NCBI RefSeq assembly: GCF_947036855.1
Contig: NZ_CAMQRY010000007.1
Coordinates: 1-42,163, forward strand
Source of the DNA: an uncultured Clostridium sp.
Lineage (GTDB): Bacteria > Bacillota > Clostridia > Clostridiales > Clostridiaceae
Direction of reading: 5' to 3'
Length of the DNA stretch: 42,163 nucleotides
The stretch's first letter is position 1. Every line of letters starts with the position of its first letter. The translations under genes were made by a program, and so were the position numbers. This document shows positions 1 to 8,500 of this stretch, piece by piece. A model generated the notes under the pieces. That model had not been told where the DNA came from. It saw nothing but the letters and a program-made list of their open reading frames with translations, and searched no databases.

Positions 1-231
1 AGTTTAGTTAGTAGGATAAGTGATGTTTTAGAACTTGATATTTATTCTGTATGTGGAAATAGCTTTTATAATAATAAATACAGTTATAAAGACTATGATA
101 AGTTTTTTGAGAATATATTAGATTTTCTTAAGACTAACAGAACTGATATAAATAGTATTTTTATAGAGAAAGTAGAAGCAGAAATAAAAACTATAAATAG
201 TGTGAAAAAGGTGATTAGTAATAACAACTAA
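1..231 (+). CDS. 3' end of an unrecognised gene
   Basis: An open frame runs from the first base to a TAA at 229-231, giving 76 C-terminal residues; the start lies outside the window. The tail is rich in Asn, Asp, Lys, Ile and Phe, ends in ...VISNNN, and shows no motif I recognise. A strong terminator stem overlaps its last codons, which supports the stop as a real gene end. It lies upstream of two micro-ORFs and a serine recombinase, so it may belong to the same accessory segment. Function unknown. Confidence 0.6.
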   Translation, partial: SLVSRISDVLELDIYSVCGNSFYNNKYSYKDYDKFFENILDFLKTNRTDINSIFIEKVEAEIKTINSVKKVISNNN

Positions 232-246
232 TCATCTTTTTTTGTT
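211..246 (+). terminator. Intrinsic terminator of the first gene
   Basis: An 8-bp stem (TGATTAGT at 212-219 with ACTAATCA at 227-234) is followed by a T-rich tract from 237. The right arm contains the stop codon of the upstream gene. Confidence 0.8.
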
Positions 247-315
247 TTTATTTAATTCAGATGCCCGAAGAGTATATTATTCTGAATAACAATTAAATTA
301 TTGCGCATACTAAAT

Positions 316-343
316 TTGAAATAACTGGGATATAAGATATAAT
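316..343 (+). promoter_or_regulatory. Likely sigma-A promoter for the micro-ORF/recombinase unit
   Basis: TTGAAA at 316-321, a 16-base spacer, then a perfect TATAAT at 338-343. It sits about 45 bases upstream of the first micro-ORF and beyond the preceding terminator. Confidence 0.5.
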
Positions 344-389
344 CTGCAAGGTGGTTTTGAATAAGTTTTGTAAAGGAGGCAATTGACAT

Positions 390-482
390 ATGGAGAGCAA
401 AGAAAAGATAAGTAAAGAAGCTGTTGATGAGTTTATCAAAGAAATAGCAAAGTTATATAGTAAATACATATCTCCAAAATAG
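390..482 (+). CDS. Micro-ORF 1: 30-residue charged peptide
   Basis: ATG at 390 is preceded by a textbook AAGGAGG (373-379) with about 10 bases of spacing, and the frame ends with TAG at 480-482. The peptide is MESKEKISKEAVDEFIKEIA followed by KLYSKYISPK. It is charged and probably one amphipathic helix, with no signal peptide or membrane segment. Its core SKEAVDEFIKEIAKLYSKY aligns without gaps with SKEAIANFTKEILRLFYKY in the next small ORF, so the two are paralogues. The strong ribosome site and the preserved similarity argue that it is translated. Position just before a serine recombinase suggests an accessory role for that element; function unknown. Confidence 0.6.
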   Translation: MESKEKISKEAVDEFIKEIAKLYSKYISPK

Positions 483-494
483 AATAAAACAATC

Positions 495-539
495 CCTTAT
501 TTAATAATTATTATATTAAGTAGTAATTATTAAATAAGG
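495..539 (+). promoter_or_regulatory. Long hairpin masking the ribosome site of micro-ORF 2
   Basis: A perfect 16-bp inverted repeat (left arm 495-510, CCTTATTTAATAATTA; right arm 524-539) has a 13-base loop. The right arm includes most of the AAGGAA ribosome site (536-541) of the next small ORF. There is no T-tract after it, so it does not look like a normal intrinsic terminator. It could control translation of the second micro-ORF and the recombinase, or stabilise mRNA. Confidence 0.6.
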
Positions 540-548
540 AATATTGTT

Positions 549-659
549 ATGAGTGAAAAGAAAGTAAATGAACCTAGTAAAGAGGCAATAGCCAACTTTA
601 CTAAAGAAATTTTAAGACTTTTTTATAAATACAAGTCAATTAAACAAAATGAAGAATGA
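549..659 (+). CDS. Micro-ORF 2: 36-residue paralogue of micro-ORF 1
   Basis: ATG at 549 follows AAGGAA (536-541); the frame ends with TGA at 657-659. The peptide begins MSEKKVNEPSKEAIANFTKE and ends IKQNEE. The shared pattern SKEA-x-x-x-F-x-KEI-x-(K/R)-L with a terminal KY is seen in both micro-ORFs. It ends 9 bases before the recombinase start, so all three are probably co-transcribed and may be translationally coupled. Roles to consider are recombination accessory factor or regulatory peptide; nothing in the sequence decides between them. Confidence 0.55.
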   Translation: MSEKKVNEPSKEAIANFTKEILRLFYKYKSIKQNEE

Positions 660-668
660 TGTGAGTAG

Positions 669-2006
669 GTGTATAAGGTGAAAAAGGTTGCTATTTATTT
701 AAGAAAAAGTAGAGGAACACTAGAAGATTTACAAAAGCATGAAGAACAATTAATATCACTATGCGAAGGTTATGACTACACATATGATATATACAGAGAG
801 ATTGCAAGTTCGGATACAATGGAAAGGGCAGAACTTACAAGGCTTTTAGAGAATATAAAGGATTATAGTGGTATTGTAATTACAGCAATTGATAGACTTT
901 CTAGAAATGAGTATCATCAAGCCTTGATTACTCAAATGTTAAAAGAAAATAATATTGAGATTATAACTCCAAGTAGGAATTATAATTTTTCAAATGAAAC
1001 AGATATTATTACAAGTGATTTTGAAAAACTTCTTGCTAGGCAGGAGTTTAGAATTATAAAAAATCGTCTAAGGGTTGGTAAGTTACATAGCTTTAATCAA
1101 GGTAATTGTATAACAACACCACCTTTTCCGTATAAGTATAACTCTAAAACTAAGAGTTTAGATATAGAGGAGGAGAGTTATGAAAAGTATAGATATATTG
1201 TGAAACTTGCAGTAGAAGGAAATTCACCAGCTTATATAGGTGAGAAAGTTGGTATGAAGACTTTAAGGGTAAGGAGAATGCTTTGTAATAAGGTTCATAG
1301 AGGATATGTAAGATATGCTGATGAATATGTTAAAGGGAAACATAAGCCTGTAATAACAGAGGAAGAGTTTCAGATTATTGAAAAATATAAATATGGAAGG
1401 TTATGTGGAAGACGAAAAAGAAGTAAGCATCTTTTTAGCTTATCAGGTATTGTAAAATGTCATACTTGTGGCTACACAAGAGGTGTTAAAGTTAGAACTG
1501 ATAGAAAAATAGCAGAATCTATTCCAAAATGTCAGTATTGTGGTGATGGTGGTTTTGTAACAACAGGTGTTCATAAAGAAATAAAGGTAAGATTACAGAA
1601 GTATATAGAGAAAATAGAAGTTGGATTAAGTAGCTTTGATTTTGTTTTGAAGAAAGATGAGTTAGAACGGGATTTAAAAGTAAATAATAATGAAATAGTA
1701 CGGTTTGAAAAACAATTAGAAAAACTTAAAGAGATGATATTAAATGATATTATATCTATCGAAGATGGGAAAAAGAAAGATAAAGAAATAAAAGCTATAA
1801 TTGAGCGTAAAGTTGAATATCAAAAAGAATTAGAAACTGATATAAGAAGTTTGGGAAATATAAAAGTTGATAAGGTTTCGCTTGGGAAAACTTTAGAAAT
1901 TTTAGAGTTTAATATAACATCTGAAGAGTTGAATGGATTATATAGAACAATCATAAATAAAATTACTGTTAAAGATAAAGCAGTAATTGATATTGAATGG
2001 AAGTAG
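669..2006 (+). CDS. Large serine recombinase (site-specific integrase/resolvase family)
   Basis: This 445-residue protein has the serine recombinase layout. The N-terminal resolvase domain (about 1-140) has the catalytic Ser in YLRKSRG (S14) and conserved Arg in ITAIDRLSRN. A recombinase domain follows (about 145-240), then a zinc ribbon with CHTCG and CQYCG pairs (about 260-290), and a coiled-coil-rich C-terminus (about 330-400). Large serine integrases are often 450-600 residues, so this is compact. A stop codon lies immediately upstream in frame, so the start is GTG at 669 or GTG at 678; neither has a strong ribosome site. It probably moves or once moved the DNA around it by recombination between short att sites. 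No tyrosine integrase, excisionase or phage structural gene is in view. Confidence 0.9.
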   Translation: MYKVKKVAIYLRKSRGTLEDLQKHEEQLISLCEGYDYTYDIYREIASSDTMERAELTRLLENIKDYSGIVITAIDRLSRNEYHQALITQMLKENNIEIITPSRNYNFSNETDIITSDFEKLLARQEFRIIKNRLRVGKLHSFNQGNCITTPPFPYKYNSKTKSLDIEEESYEKYRYIVKLAVEGNSPAYIGEKVGMKTLRVRRMLCNKVHRGYVRYADEYVKGKHKPVITEEEFQIIEKYKYGRLCGRRKRSKHLFSLSGIVKCHTCGYTRGVKVRTDRKIAESIPKCQYCGDGGFVTTGVHKEIKVRLQKYIEKIEVGLSSFDFVLKKDELERDLKVNNNEIVRFEKQLEKLKEMILNDIISIEDGKKKDKEIKAIIERKVEYQKELETDIRSLGNIKVDKVSLGKTLEILEFNITSEELNGLYRTIINKITVKDKAVIDIEWK

Positions 2007-2032
2007 GCAAAAGAGCTTACTTCTATTTTTTT
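2000..2032 (+). terminator. Terminator of the recombinase
   Basis: A 9-bp stem (GAAGTAGGC at 2000-2008 with GCTTACTTC at 2015-2023, one G-T pair) and a loop of six are followed by TATTTTTTT. The left arm overlaps the stop codon. Confidence 0.8.
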
Positions 2033-2141
2033 GAGGTATTTTTAAAAAACATTAAGTTTATAATTTTTAGATAATAAAAAGGATTATAGATAGTAGTAAA
2101 GAATATAAATAGTAGTAAACATAGGCAAATGGGGGAGTTAT

Positions 2142-2774
2142 ATGATTGATGAAATGATTTTAGAAACAGAACGAGATAGGAAATATATTATGAATAGAGT
2201 TAAGAATATTGCAGCAGGATATGCAACTTTAGAAACAAGTGAGGGAATAACTCAAGGTGGGGATACAATAACATCAAAAATATCAGATGTTGGGAAAGTG
2301 CATTTAATAAAAACTAAGATTCCAAATGAATTTGGAAAGTTAGTTGGTGCTTATACAATACTTTTGCAGGATAAACTTGATAGAGTAGCTTTAGAAAAAT
2401 TAGAGTTATATGGTGAAGATGTTAAAGAAAAGTATTTAAAAGAAAAAAGTCTAAGGGTTTTAGATAAGATAGAGATTAGCTCTACAAATTTTGAGTATTC
2501 AAATAAAGCTAGTACACTAGGCTTTATTTTAGTTATAATATCATTTTTTATACCAACATCTATTAATAAAACTCAGGTAAGTTTTAAGATTATATATATT
2601 GTAATAGCATTTATTATATATAAAATCGTAAAGATGGATGAAGAAGGAAATGCAAATCAAAGTATTAGAGATTATTTTGATAAGTTAGAAAGCGCACTTG
2701 AAAGATATACTGAAGATTATTGCTATACATATGAAAAAAATATGATGAGAATATTAGAACGTATAGAAAATTAG
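2142..2774 (+). CDS. Unknown protein with two membrane helices
   Basis: This 210-residue protein has a strong GGGGGAG ribosome site just before ATG 2142. Residues 1-120 are hydrophilic and mixed helix/strand; about 122-142 and 147-163 are two hydrophobic segments with a very short turn; about 165-210 is a charged, probably coiled tail (ending MMRILERIEN). The hairpin pair of helices would place both ends on the same side, probably cytoplasmic. No conserved enzymatic motif is visible. It lies alone between the recombinase terminator and the EamA promoter and may be cargo of the recombinase-associated segment. No function assigned. Confidence 0.7.
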   Translation: MIDEMILETERDRKYIMNRVKNIAAGYATLETSEGITQGGDTITSKISDVGKVHLIKTKIPNEFGKLVGAYTILLQDKLDRVALEKLELYGEDVKEKYLKEKSLRVLDKIEISSTNFEYSNKASTLGFILVIISFFIPTSINKTQVSFKIIYIVIAFIIYKIVKMDEEGNANQSIRDYFDKLESALERYTEDYCYTYEKNMMRILERIEN

Positions 2775-2964
2775 AATATGAAATATATATTTTAAAAGGT
2801 TAATAGCATATTCTATATGTAAAAAAATGAGCGTTTATATATAAAATTGTATTTATATATGGTATCAAACAATGAAATTTTTATAAGGTATTTTACCAAT
2901 TAAATAAAAATAAACCTAAATAGTTATTTAATATATATATTTAAAAAATATAGTGAAAAAAGTA

Positions 2965-2993
2965 TTGTTTTTACTTAAATATACTAATATAAT
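2965..2993 (+). promoter_or_regulatory. Promoter of the EamA transporter
   Basis: TTGTTT at 2965-2970, a 17-base spacer and a perfect TATAAT at 2988-2993, 44 bases upstream of the transporter start. Confidence 0.6.
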
Positions 2994-3037
2994 CTAGTCG
3001 TTTAAGAAAAAAATAAATAAAGTGAGGGTCAAAACAA

Positions 3038-3925
3038 ATGAAGAATAGTCGAACTAAAGGTATTATACTTATATTATTTATGGCACTTAGTTTCTCTATA
3101 ACGGGAGCATTTATAAAAGGTGTACATGGAGTACCAGAGCAAGAAGAAGTTTTTTATAGAAACTTAGTTATTTTTGCAACATCAATTATTATGATCCTTA
3201 AGAGTAAAGCACCAGCTTTCGGAAATAAGGGAAATAGACTCGCACTTATCGGTAGAGGTGCTTTTGGGACACTTGGAGCATTCGCAAGTTATTATGCAAT
3301 AACACATATGATATTACCAAATGCGGTTATCATAAGTAATCTTTGTCCATTCTTTATAATAATATTCTCAGCAATATTCCTTAAAGAAAAATTAAAATCA
3401 GTACAAGTTATAGCAGTTTTAATAGCACTTAGTGGAATGATATTTATTGTTAATCCAGGTGGAAAACTTGCTCTTATACCAGCAGGAGTAGCACTTCTTG
3501 GAGCTATCTTTAATGGGATTTCATATGTACTTGTTAGACATCTTGGGCATAAAGAAAAACCAGAAACAATTATACTTGTTATGGCAATAACATCACTATT
3601 CTTCACAGTACCAAGTATGGTGGCTCACTATGTACCACTATCTACAAAAGATTTATTATTACTACTTGGAGCTGGAGTAGCTTACTCAGTTGCAGAAGTT
3701 TTAGGAGTCCTTGCATATAAATGTGCACCTGCAAGAGAAATATCAGTATTCAGTTACTCTGATGCAATATTCTCAGCTGGATTATCATTCTTATTATTTG
3801 GACAACTTCCACATCATATTCAATACATTGGATATGTATTAATAATAATCGGAGCAATTATATTATATGGATTTAATACTAAAAAACAGATACCAGTAGA
3901 AGATAATGAAGTGGTAATAAATTAA
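3038..3925 (+). CDS. EamA/DMT-family transporter
   Basis: This 295-residue protein has ten predicted transmembrane segments made of two repeated EamA halves (about 8-137 and 150-280), typical of the drug/metabolite transporter superfamily. Conserved-looking features are the early GAFIKGVHGVPEQEEVFYRN stretch and the first-half AILIFKEKL-type end (here IFLKEKLKSVQ). The family exports or imports small metabolites such as amino acids or nucleosides; the substrate cannot be read from sequence. The start is ATG 3038 behind a GTGAGGG ribosome site. It is a single-gene unit between its own promoter and a strong bidirectional terminator. Confidence 0.88.
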   Translation: MKNSRTKGIILILFMALSFSITGAFIKGVHGVPEQEEVFYRNLVIFATSIIMILKSKAPAFGNKGNRLALIGRGAFGTLGAFASYYAITHMILPNAVIISNLCPFFIIIFSAIFLKEKLKSVQVIAVLIALSGMIFIVNPGGKLALIPAGVALLGAIFNGISYVLVRHLGHKEKPETIILVMAITSLFFTVPSMVAHYVPLSTKDLLLLLGAGVAYSVAEVLGVLAYKCAPAREISVFSYSDAIFSAGLSFLLFGQLPHHIQYIGYVLIIIGAIILYGFNTKKQIPVEDNEVVIN

Positions 3926-3976
3926 TTAGATGTATTCCTATTTAAGGGATAGATAAAATTTTTTTTACCCAAATGC

Positions 3977-4030
3977 AAAAAGGTTGATTATAGGCAGCAC
4001 TTAGAAGTGCTATATATAATCAACCTTTTT
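3977..4030. terminator. Bidirectional terminator between convergent genes
   Basis: A long stem pairs 3977-3992 with 4015-4030, with a second inner stem AGCACT/AGTGCT (3996-4001 and 4006-4011). An A-tract lies on the left and a T-tract on the right, so it can serve both the transporter (+) and the following minus-strand gene. Confidence 0.85.
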
Positions 4031-4034
4031 TTAT

Positions 4035-4439
4035 TTATAAGTAAGAGATATCTCTTGTAGATATAACTTCATTTAAAATTTCTAAGTTAGATTTGAATTT
4101 TTCAAACATACTATCAGACAAATAGTAAAGGTTATACCCAAAAGCAATTCTATTTCCACTTGATATACTAACAATGGAAATGATATTTTTAAGTTCTTTT
4201 GCAAGTTTCATACTACCATCAAAAGCATCTAATATAATTATAGTATCAGCTATAACATTTCCAGTGAAATCAATATTAATTTTTAGAGTTTTTAAATATA
4301 TCATGTCAGATGGTCGATAAATTTTAGGCTTATTTTTATTCAAAGAAATAAATTTATCAATTTTTTCAAATAGTAAATCCATTTTAATAAGCATATCTAT
4401 ATTAGCATTATTTTCAAAAAAATTTATTCTAGTTTTCAT
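4035..4439 (-). CDS. Unknown 134-residue protein
   Basis: The minus-strand gene starts at 4439 with an AAAGGA ribosome site 8-10 bases upstream of ATG. The protein is soluble, with no signal peptide and no cysteine; it appears to have an N-terminal helix (about 11-35) followed by alternating strands (YLKTLKINIDFTGNVIADTI) and a C-terminal helix (about 108-128). I do not recognise a family. It stops at the bidirectional terminator and is divergent from the nucleosidase-like gene, with which it shares a 192-base upstream region. Good ribosome site and gene boundaries make it a credible real gene of unknown role. Confidence 0.6.
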   Translation of the reverse strand: MKTRINFFENNANIDMLIKMDLLFEKIDKFISLNKNKPKIYRPSDMIYLKTLKINIDFTGNVIADTIIILDAFDGSMKLAKELKNIISIVSISSGNRIAFGYNLYYLSDSMFEKFKSNLEILNEVISTRDISYL

Positions 4440-4465
4440 TAGTTTATCCTTTACTCAAGTAATTT

Positions 4466-4504
4466 AAGCGATAAGCGATAATAGTAACTATTAAAGTTAT
4501 TATC
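4466..4504. repeat. Repeats in the divergent upstream region
   Basis: AAGCGAT occurs twice in tandem (4466-4479). An imperfect dyad spans 4477-4504, GATAATA...AACT pairing with AGTT...TATTATC. The region lies between the divergent 4439 and 4632 genes, so it may be an operator, but no regulator is identifiable. Confidence 0.3.
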
Positions 4505-4631
4505 ACACAATAGTTTACTATAAAAGATATAGTAAATAGCAAAGAAAATATGTCATTTAATAAATATTTTAGGGAAATGATAAATTGAATTATAATTAAA
4601 AATAAAAAAATAGAGGGAGGTAATACGGAAA

Positions 4632-5309
4632 ATGAAGAATATAGGAATGATTGTAGCAGTTGAAATAGAGGCAGCATTAAATGAATTTGGAATACCAATT
4701 GAAGAGTTGAAATTTATAGGATATTCAGTATATCAATATAAGCTAGGAGAACATAATTTATTTGTTATTGATAGTGGTGCTGGGGAAATTGCAGCGGCTA
4801 TGACAACTCAGTTTTTAATAACGAAGTTTAATGTAGATTTGATTGTGAATTTTGGTGTTGTAGGTGGATTGACAGATGAAATGAAATTAGCAAAAACATG
4901 TATTGTTGAAAGTGTTGTTCATTATGATTTTGATACTTCTGAGGCTGATGGGTGTGAAGTTGGAAGATATATAAATTATCCAAGTCTTTATATAAATGCA
5001 ACAAAAGAAATTGTGAGTAAAGCTATTGAAATTGAGCCGACATTAAAAAAGGTTATTTGTGCTTCAGGTGATAAATTTATTGCTAAAAAAGATAAAAAAG
5101 AAGAGTTACACAACCTTTATAATGCAGATATTTGTGAAATGGAGGCTGCTGGGATTATACTAACATGCAATAAAAATAATATTCCTTGTTTATTGATAAA
5201 AACTGTATCTGATAGTCTTACTGGTGGCGTAAATGAATTTAAAAAATCTACTAATGAATTAGCGAGGATTTGTATAGAGATAACAAATAAAATCCTTAAT
5301 AATATATAA
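4632..5309 (+). CDS. MTA/SAH nucleosidase-like protein (PNP/UDP phosphorylase superfamily)
   Basis: This 225-residue protein is close to the usual length (about 230) of 5'-methylthioadenosine/S-adenosylhomocysteine nucleosidases, which cleave adenine from MTA and SAH in methyl-cycle salvage. Supporting motifs are the N-terminal MIVAVEIEAA (position of the conserved Glu after MxAM), FGVVGGL, ASGDKFI (family SGDxF), CEMEAAG with the ribose-binding ME, and KTVSDSL carrying the catalytic Asp. The divergence from the canonical AMxxE start leaves room for another nucleosidase or phosphorylase specificity. GAGGGAGG precedes ATG 4632. It is followed by its own terminator. Confidence 0.75.
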   Translation: MKNIGMIVAVEIEAALNEFGIPIEELKFIGYSVYQYKLGEHNLFVIDSGAGEIAAAMTTQFLITKFNVDLIVNFGVVGGLTDEMKLAKTCIVESVVHYDFDTSEADGCEVGRYINYPSLYINATKEIVSKAIEIEPTLKKVICASGDKFIAKKDKKEELHNLYNADICEMEAAGIILTCNKNNIPCLLIKTVSDSLTGGVNEFKKSTNELARICIEITNKILNNI

Positions 5310-5371
5310 AATCAGATAAAGAATATAGAATAAAGGTAAAAAGTTTAAATGTGGAATTTTGTGGAAACAAT

Positions 5372-5403
5372 AAGACTGGAGTAGAAAATACTTTGGTCTT
5401 TTT
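5372..5403 (+). terminator. Terminator of the nucleosidase-like gene
   Basis: A 12-bp stem with G-T pairs (AAGACTGGAGTA at 5372-5383 with TACTTTGGTCTT at 5389-5400) and a GAAAA loop, followed by a short T-run. Confidence 0.7.
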
Positions 5404-5582
5404 AGTGTTTATGTGAGTATAAATATAAACATTCATTAACAAAACAAAATTTTTGCTTAATTTATAAAGCTAAAAGGATTTTATTATAGTAATAAAGAAT
5501 TTAATGCAAGTAAGAGAGTTTTGAAAAATAGAATTTAAGGTGAATAAATATTTTGAAGAGAGTATGTAACAAGGAGGTAGTT

Positions 5583-8500
5583 ATGGAAGGAGATTTAAAA
5601 GCATTATTAAGAGAACAACAAGAACTTACTATGAAAATTAATAAAGAACTGATTAATTCAACAAATTTAAATTTAGAAATTTTAAAGGCATCAACTAGTA
5701 ATACAATATTTAATTCTGAAGCATTAGAAAATAACATAGCTAGAATATATGCACTGTTAACTGACAAATCAAAGTCGTTTAGTAAAGAACAAAGAACAAA
5801 TCTTTTTGATTGTCGAATGGAACTTATTGCACTAAGAGCTAGATTAAATTTGCTTTTATCTAAGAGTCAAGATTTTATAAATAAAGCAGAAAAGTCTAGT
5901 CAAGGGAGTATATCTAAAGTTGAAGATATAAGAGGAATAACTAAAAACTCTCATGTTGAAATGCAGGATATTAGCAAAATAGATAAAAGTAGTGAAATAA
6001 TATCTAATGCTAATGAAATTAAAAAATTATCTGAAATTAAGGATCCAGATAAAATAGTAGTAGATGAAAGAAAGTGTGTTATTAAAGAAAATATCAATCC
6101 TGTTATTGATAATAGGATAAAGAATACTCATAATATTCCACGCCAAAAGCGTGAAAAGAGTGCAATAGTAAAGAAAATAGAAGCTAATCTAGGATTATAT
6201 TTTATGATAGCTATTGGAACTTTGCTTTGTTTATTTGGAATTTCAGTATTTGGAAAGTATGTTTATGTAAATATGCTTGGAGATGCTGGAAAAGGCATAC
6301 TAATGTATATAATATCAGGGATAGTACTATTTATAGGGCAGTTTATACTTAAAAAGGTTAAAGATATTGTTATCGTCAATGAATCAGTTATAGGGCTAGG
6401 ACTTGGATTACTATATCTGAGTACAATAGTGAATTTTATGGTGTTAGATAATCTGAGTTATATTATTACACATTGTTTACTAATTGTTATATCCTTATAT
6501 GCTTTGTATTTAAGCCGTAATAGTGATTTTGATATTATTAGGATAGTTGGGGTGGTTGGAATTTATATTGCATTAATTCCTGTTACTGCACCAACACTTG
6601 GAAGTTCAATATATATTTTATCATTAGGATATCTTTTCACAATTCTAAATATGGTTGTACCACTTAAGAACTCTAAATATTTTGAAGTTTTAAATATAGC
6701 AGCAATTATTATATTTAGTATTTTAGTTAATATATATACTTCTATTTTAATTGTAAATGTATTAAATTCTTTAATTGCAGTTGCTTTAAATTTATATATA
6801 TACCATAAAAGTACTGTTAAATCAGCAGAGTTATATTTATTTTCTTTTGCTGCAAACATTATAATTCTTGCGAGAGTAGTAAGTGATTCTGAAATATTAT
6901 CGATATTAATTGCGGTAGTAGTGATATGTTATATACCACTGTTAAATGATATTAGTGATATGAAAAAACAGATTAGATATAAGATGGTTGCACTTGGAAT
7001 AAGTACATTATTGTTATTTGGAAGTGTAGAAAGTGAAATATTATTGATATTACTGCTAAATGTAATATACTTTTTTAATATTTACTACTCCATATTATCA
7101 AAGAATATTTATGAGCATAAGTTTGAATTTATATCATTAACACTTTTTAATTTTGTTTTAATATTAAGTGATTCATTACCACTAATATACTTAGCATCGG
7201 GATTAATACCAAGTATATATACGCTAGCTAGGTGTAATTATAGAAAAGATATTAATTATATAATAGCTTTTGGTCTTGAGATACTTTCATTTAAAATATT
7301 TTTTAATGCTTTTGATATAGATAGTGTATATATGATAGATATGCTTACGCTTATATATGCTGTATGCATGGCATTATATAATTTAGTTATATTCAAAGAT
7401 AGCAAAACAAGAAAAATTAATATAGCAATATTCTTCTTGTTTTCAATAATATTATTTAAAAGTTTTATATTTATTTCAATAATATTAATATTATTGGTAG
7501 TTATTTTATTCAAGCGAAATATTTCAAGCAATATGACAGTGTATATCACAATGCTCTCTATATTAAAATTGTCCCTTATATTTTATTTTTCAATTGGAAA
7601 TAGCTATGATATAGGACTGTTTATGATAACAGTATTCTTAGCATTTATTTATATATATAAATATTATATTGATTCTCAAGATGTAAATATATTAATAGCT
7701 TTAGTAATGAGTTTTGTAATTGTTAGCTTTGTGATTGAATCACCGATATTGATAGTTATATTAACTATTGCTATTCAAGGAGTATTTTATAAAAGGTCAA
7801 AGTCATTAGTAGATATGCTTATCATATGTATTACAACTGCATTTGTCGTAATTTCTAGTTATGATAATTCATATATGATTTATGTCTTACTAATCACATT
7901 ATTTATAATTATAAGTCTTTTAAAATGGAGTGAGGTAGAAGTATTTAATATTACTTACTATATAGTAGCTATTTGTATCACTGGGATGGCTTTATGGAAC
8001 TCTGAAAAGTGGTTTGTATTTATATTTATAGCCATTAATATATTACTATCACATCCTACGTTAAAGAGTTTAGAAAAATATTTTAAAATAGGAGATTATG
8101 CTTATTTAGTATTTTCAATAATAGGCTTAGCTATATTTGGATTTGTTTTAAAAGATATTTACCTTGTATATGCTTTAACTATATTTTATATAGGGTGTAT
8201 AGTAGCTTGTAGTGAAGAAGATTCAGAACTTATATCTATGGTCTTAATAATTGCATTTATTACACTAGTATTGAATGTATCAGTATATATGATACCAGTA
8301 TTTTTAATAGTTAGTTTAAATTATAAGAAGTTAATTACTTCAAAAAACATAGATTATATTATAGTAGTATTTTTAGCTTTAAGTATAGTAAAGGCTGCTA
8401 TTTACAAAAATCCAGTAGTATTTATTTTAGCTATACTAATTACTTGTACATCAAGATATATTTATAATATAAGTTTTATAAATGAAAATGCTTATAAAGA

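Noticed and set aside
390-659. Micro-ORF pair as a type I or II toxin-antitoxin system
   Set aside because: Neither peptide is hydrophobic like type I toxins, they resemble each other rather than forming a toxin/antitoxin pair, and no antisense RNA promoter is evident.
1-3037. tRNA gene as the integration target of the serine recombinase
   Set aside because: No cloverleaf-like sequence or GTTCRANNC box was found in this stretch; large serine recombinases also often use protein-coding targets.
3292-3606. Minus-strand 104-residue frame inside the EamA transporter
   Set aside because: It is fully antisense to a clear transporter ORF, with no ribosome site or terminator of its own.
4444-4698. 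Minus-strand 84-residue hydrophobic frame at the divergent region
   Set aside because: It overlaps the start of the nucleosidase-like gene and the upstream A-rich region; no start signal; composition explained by poly-A in reverse.
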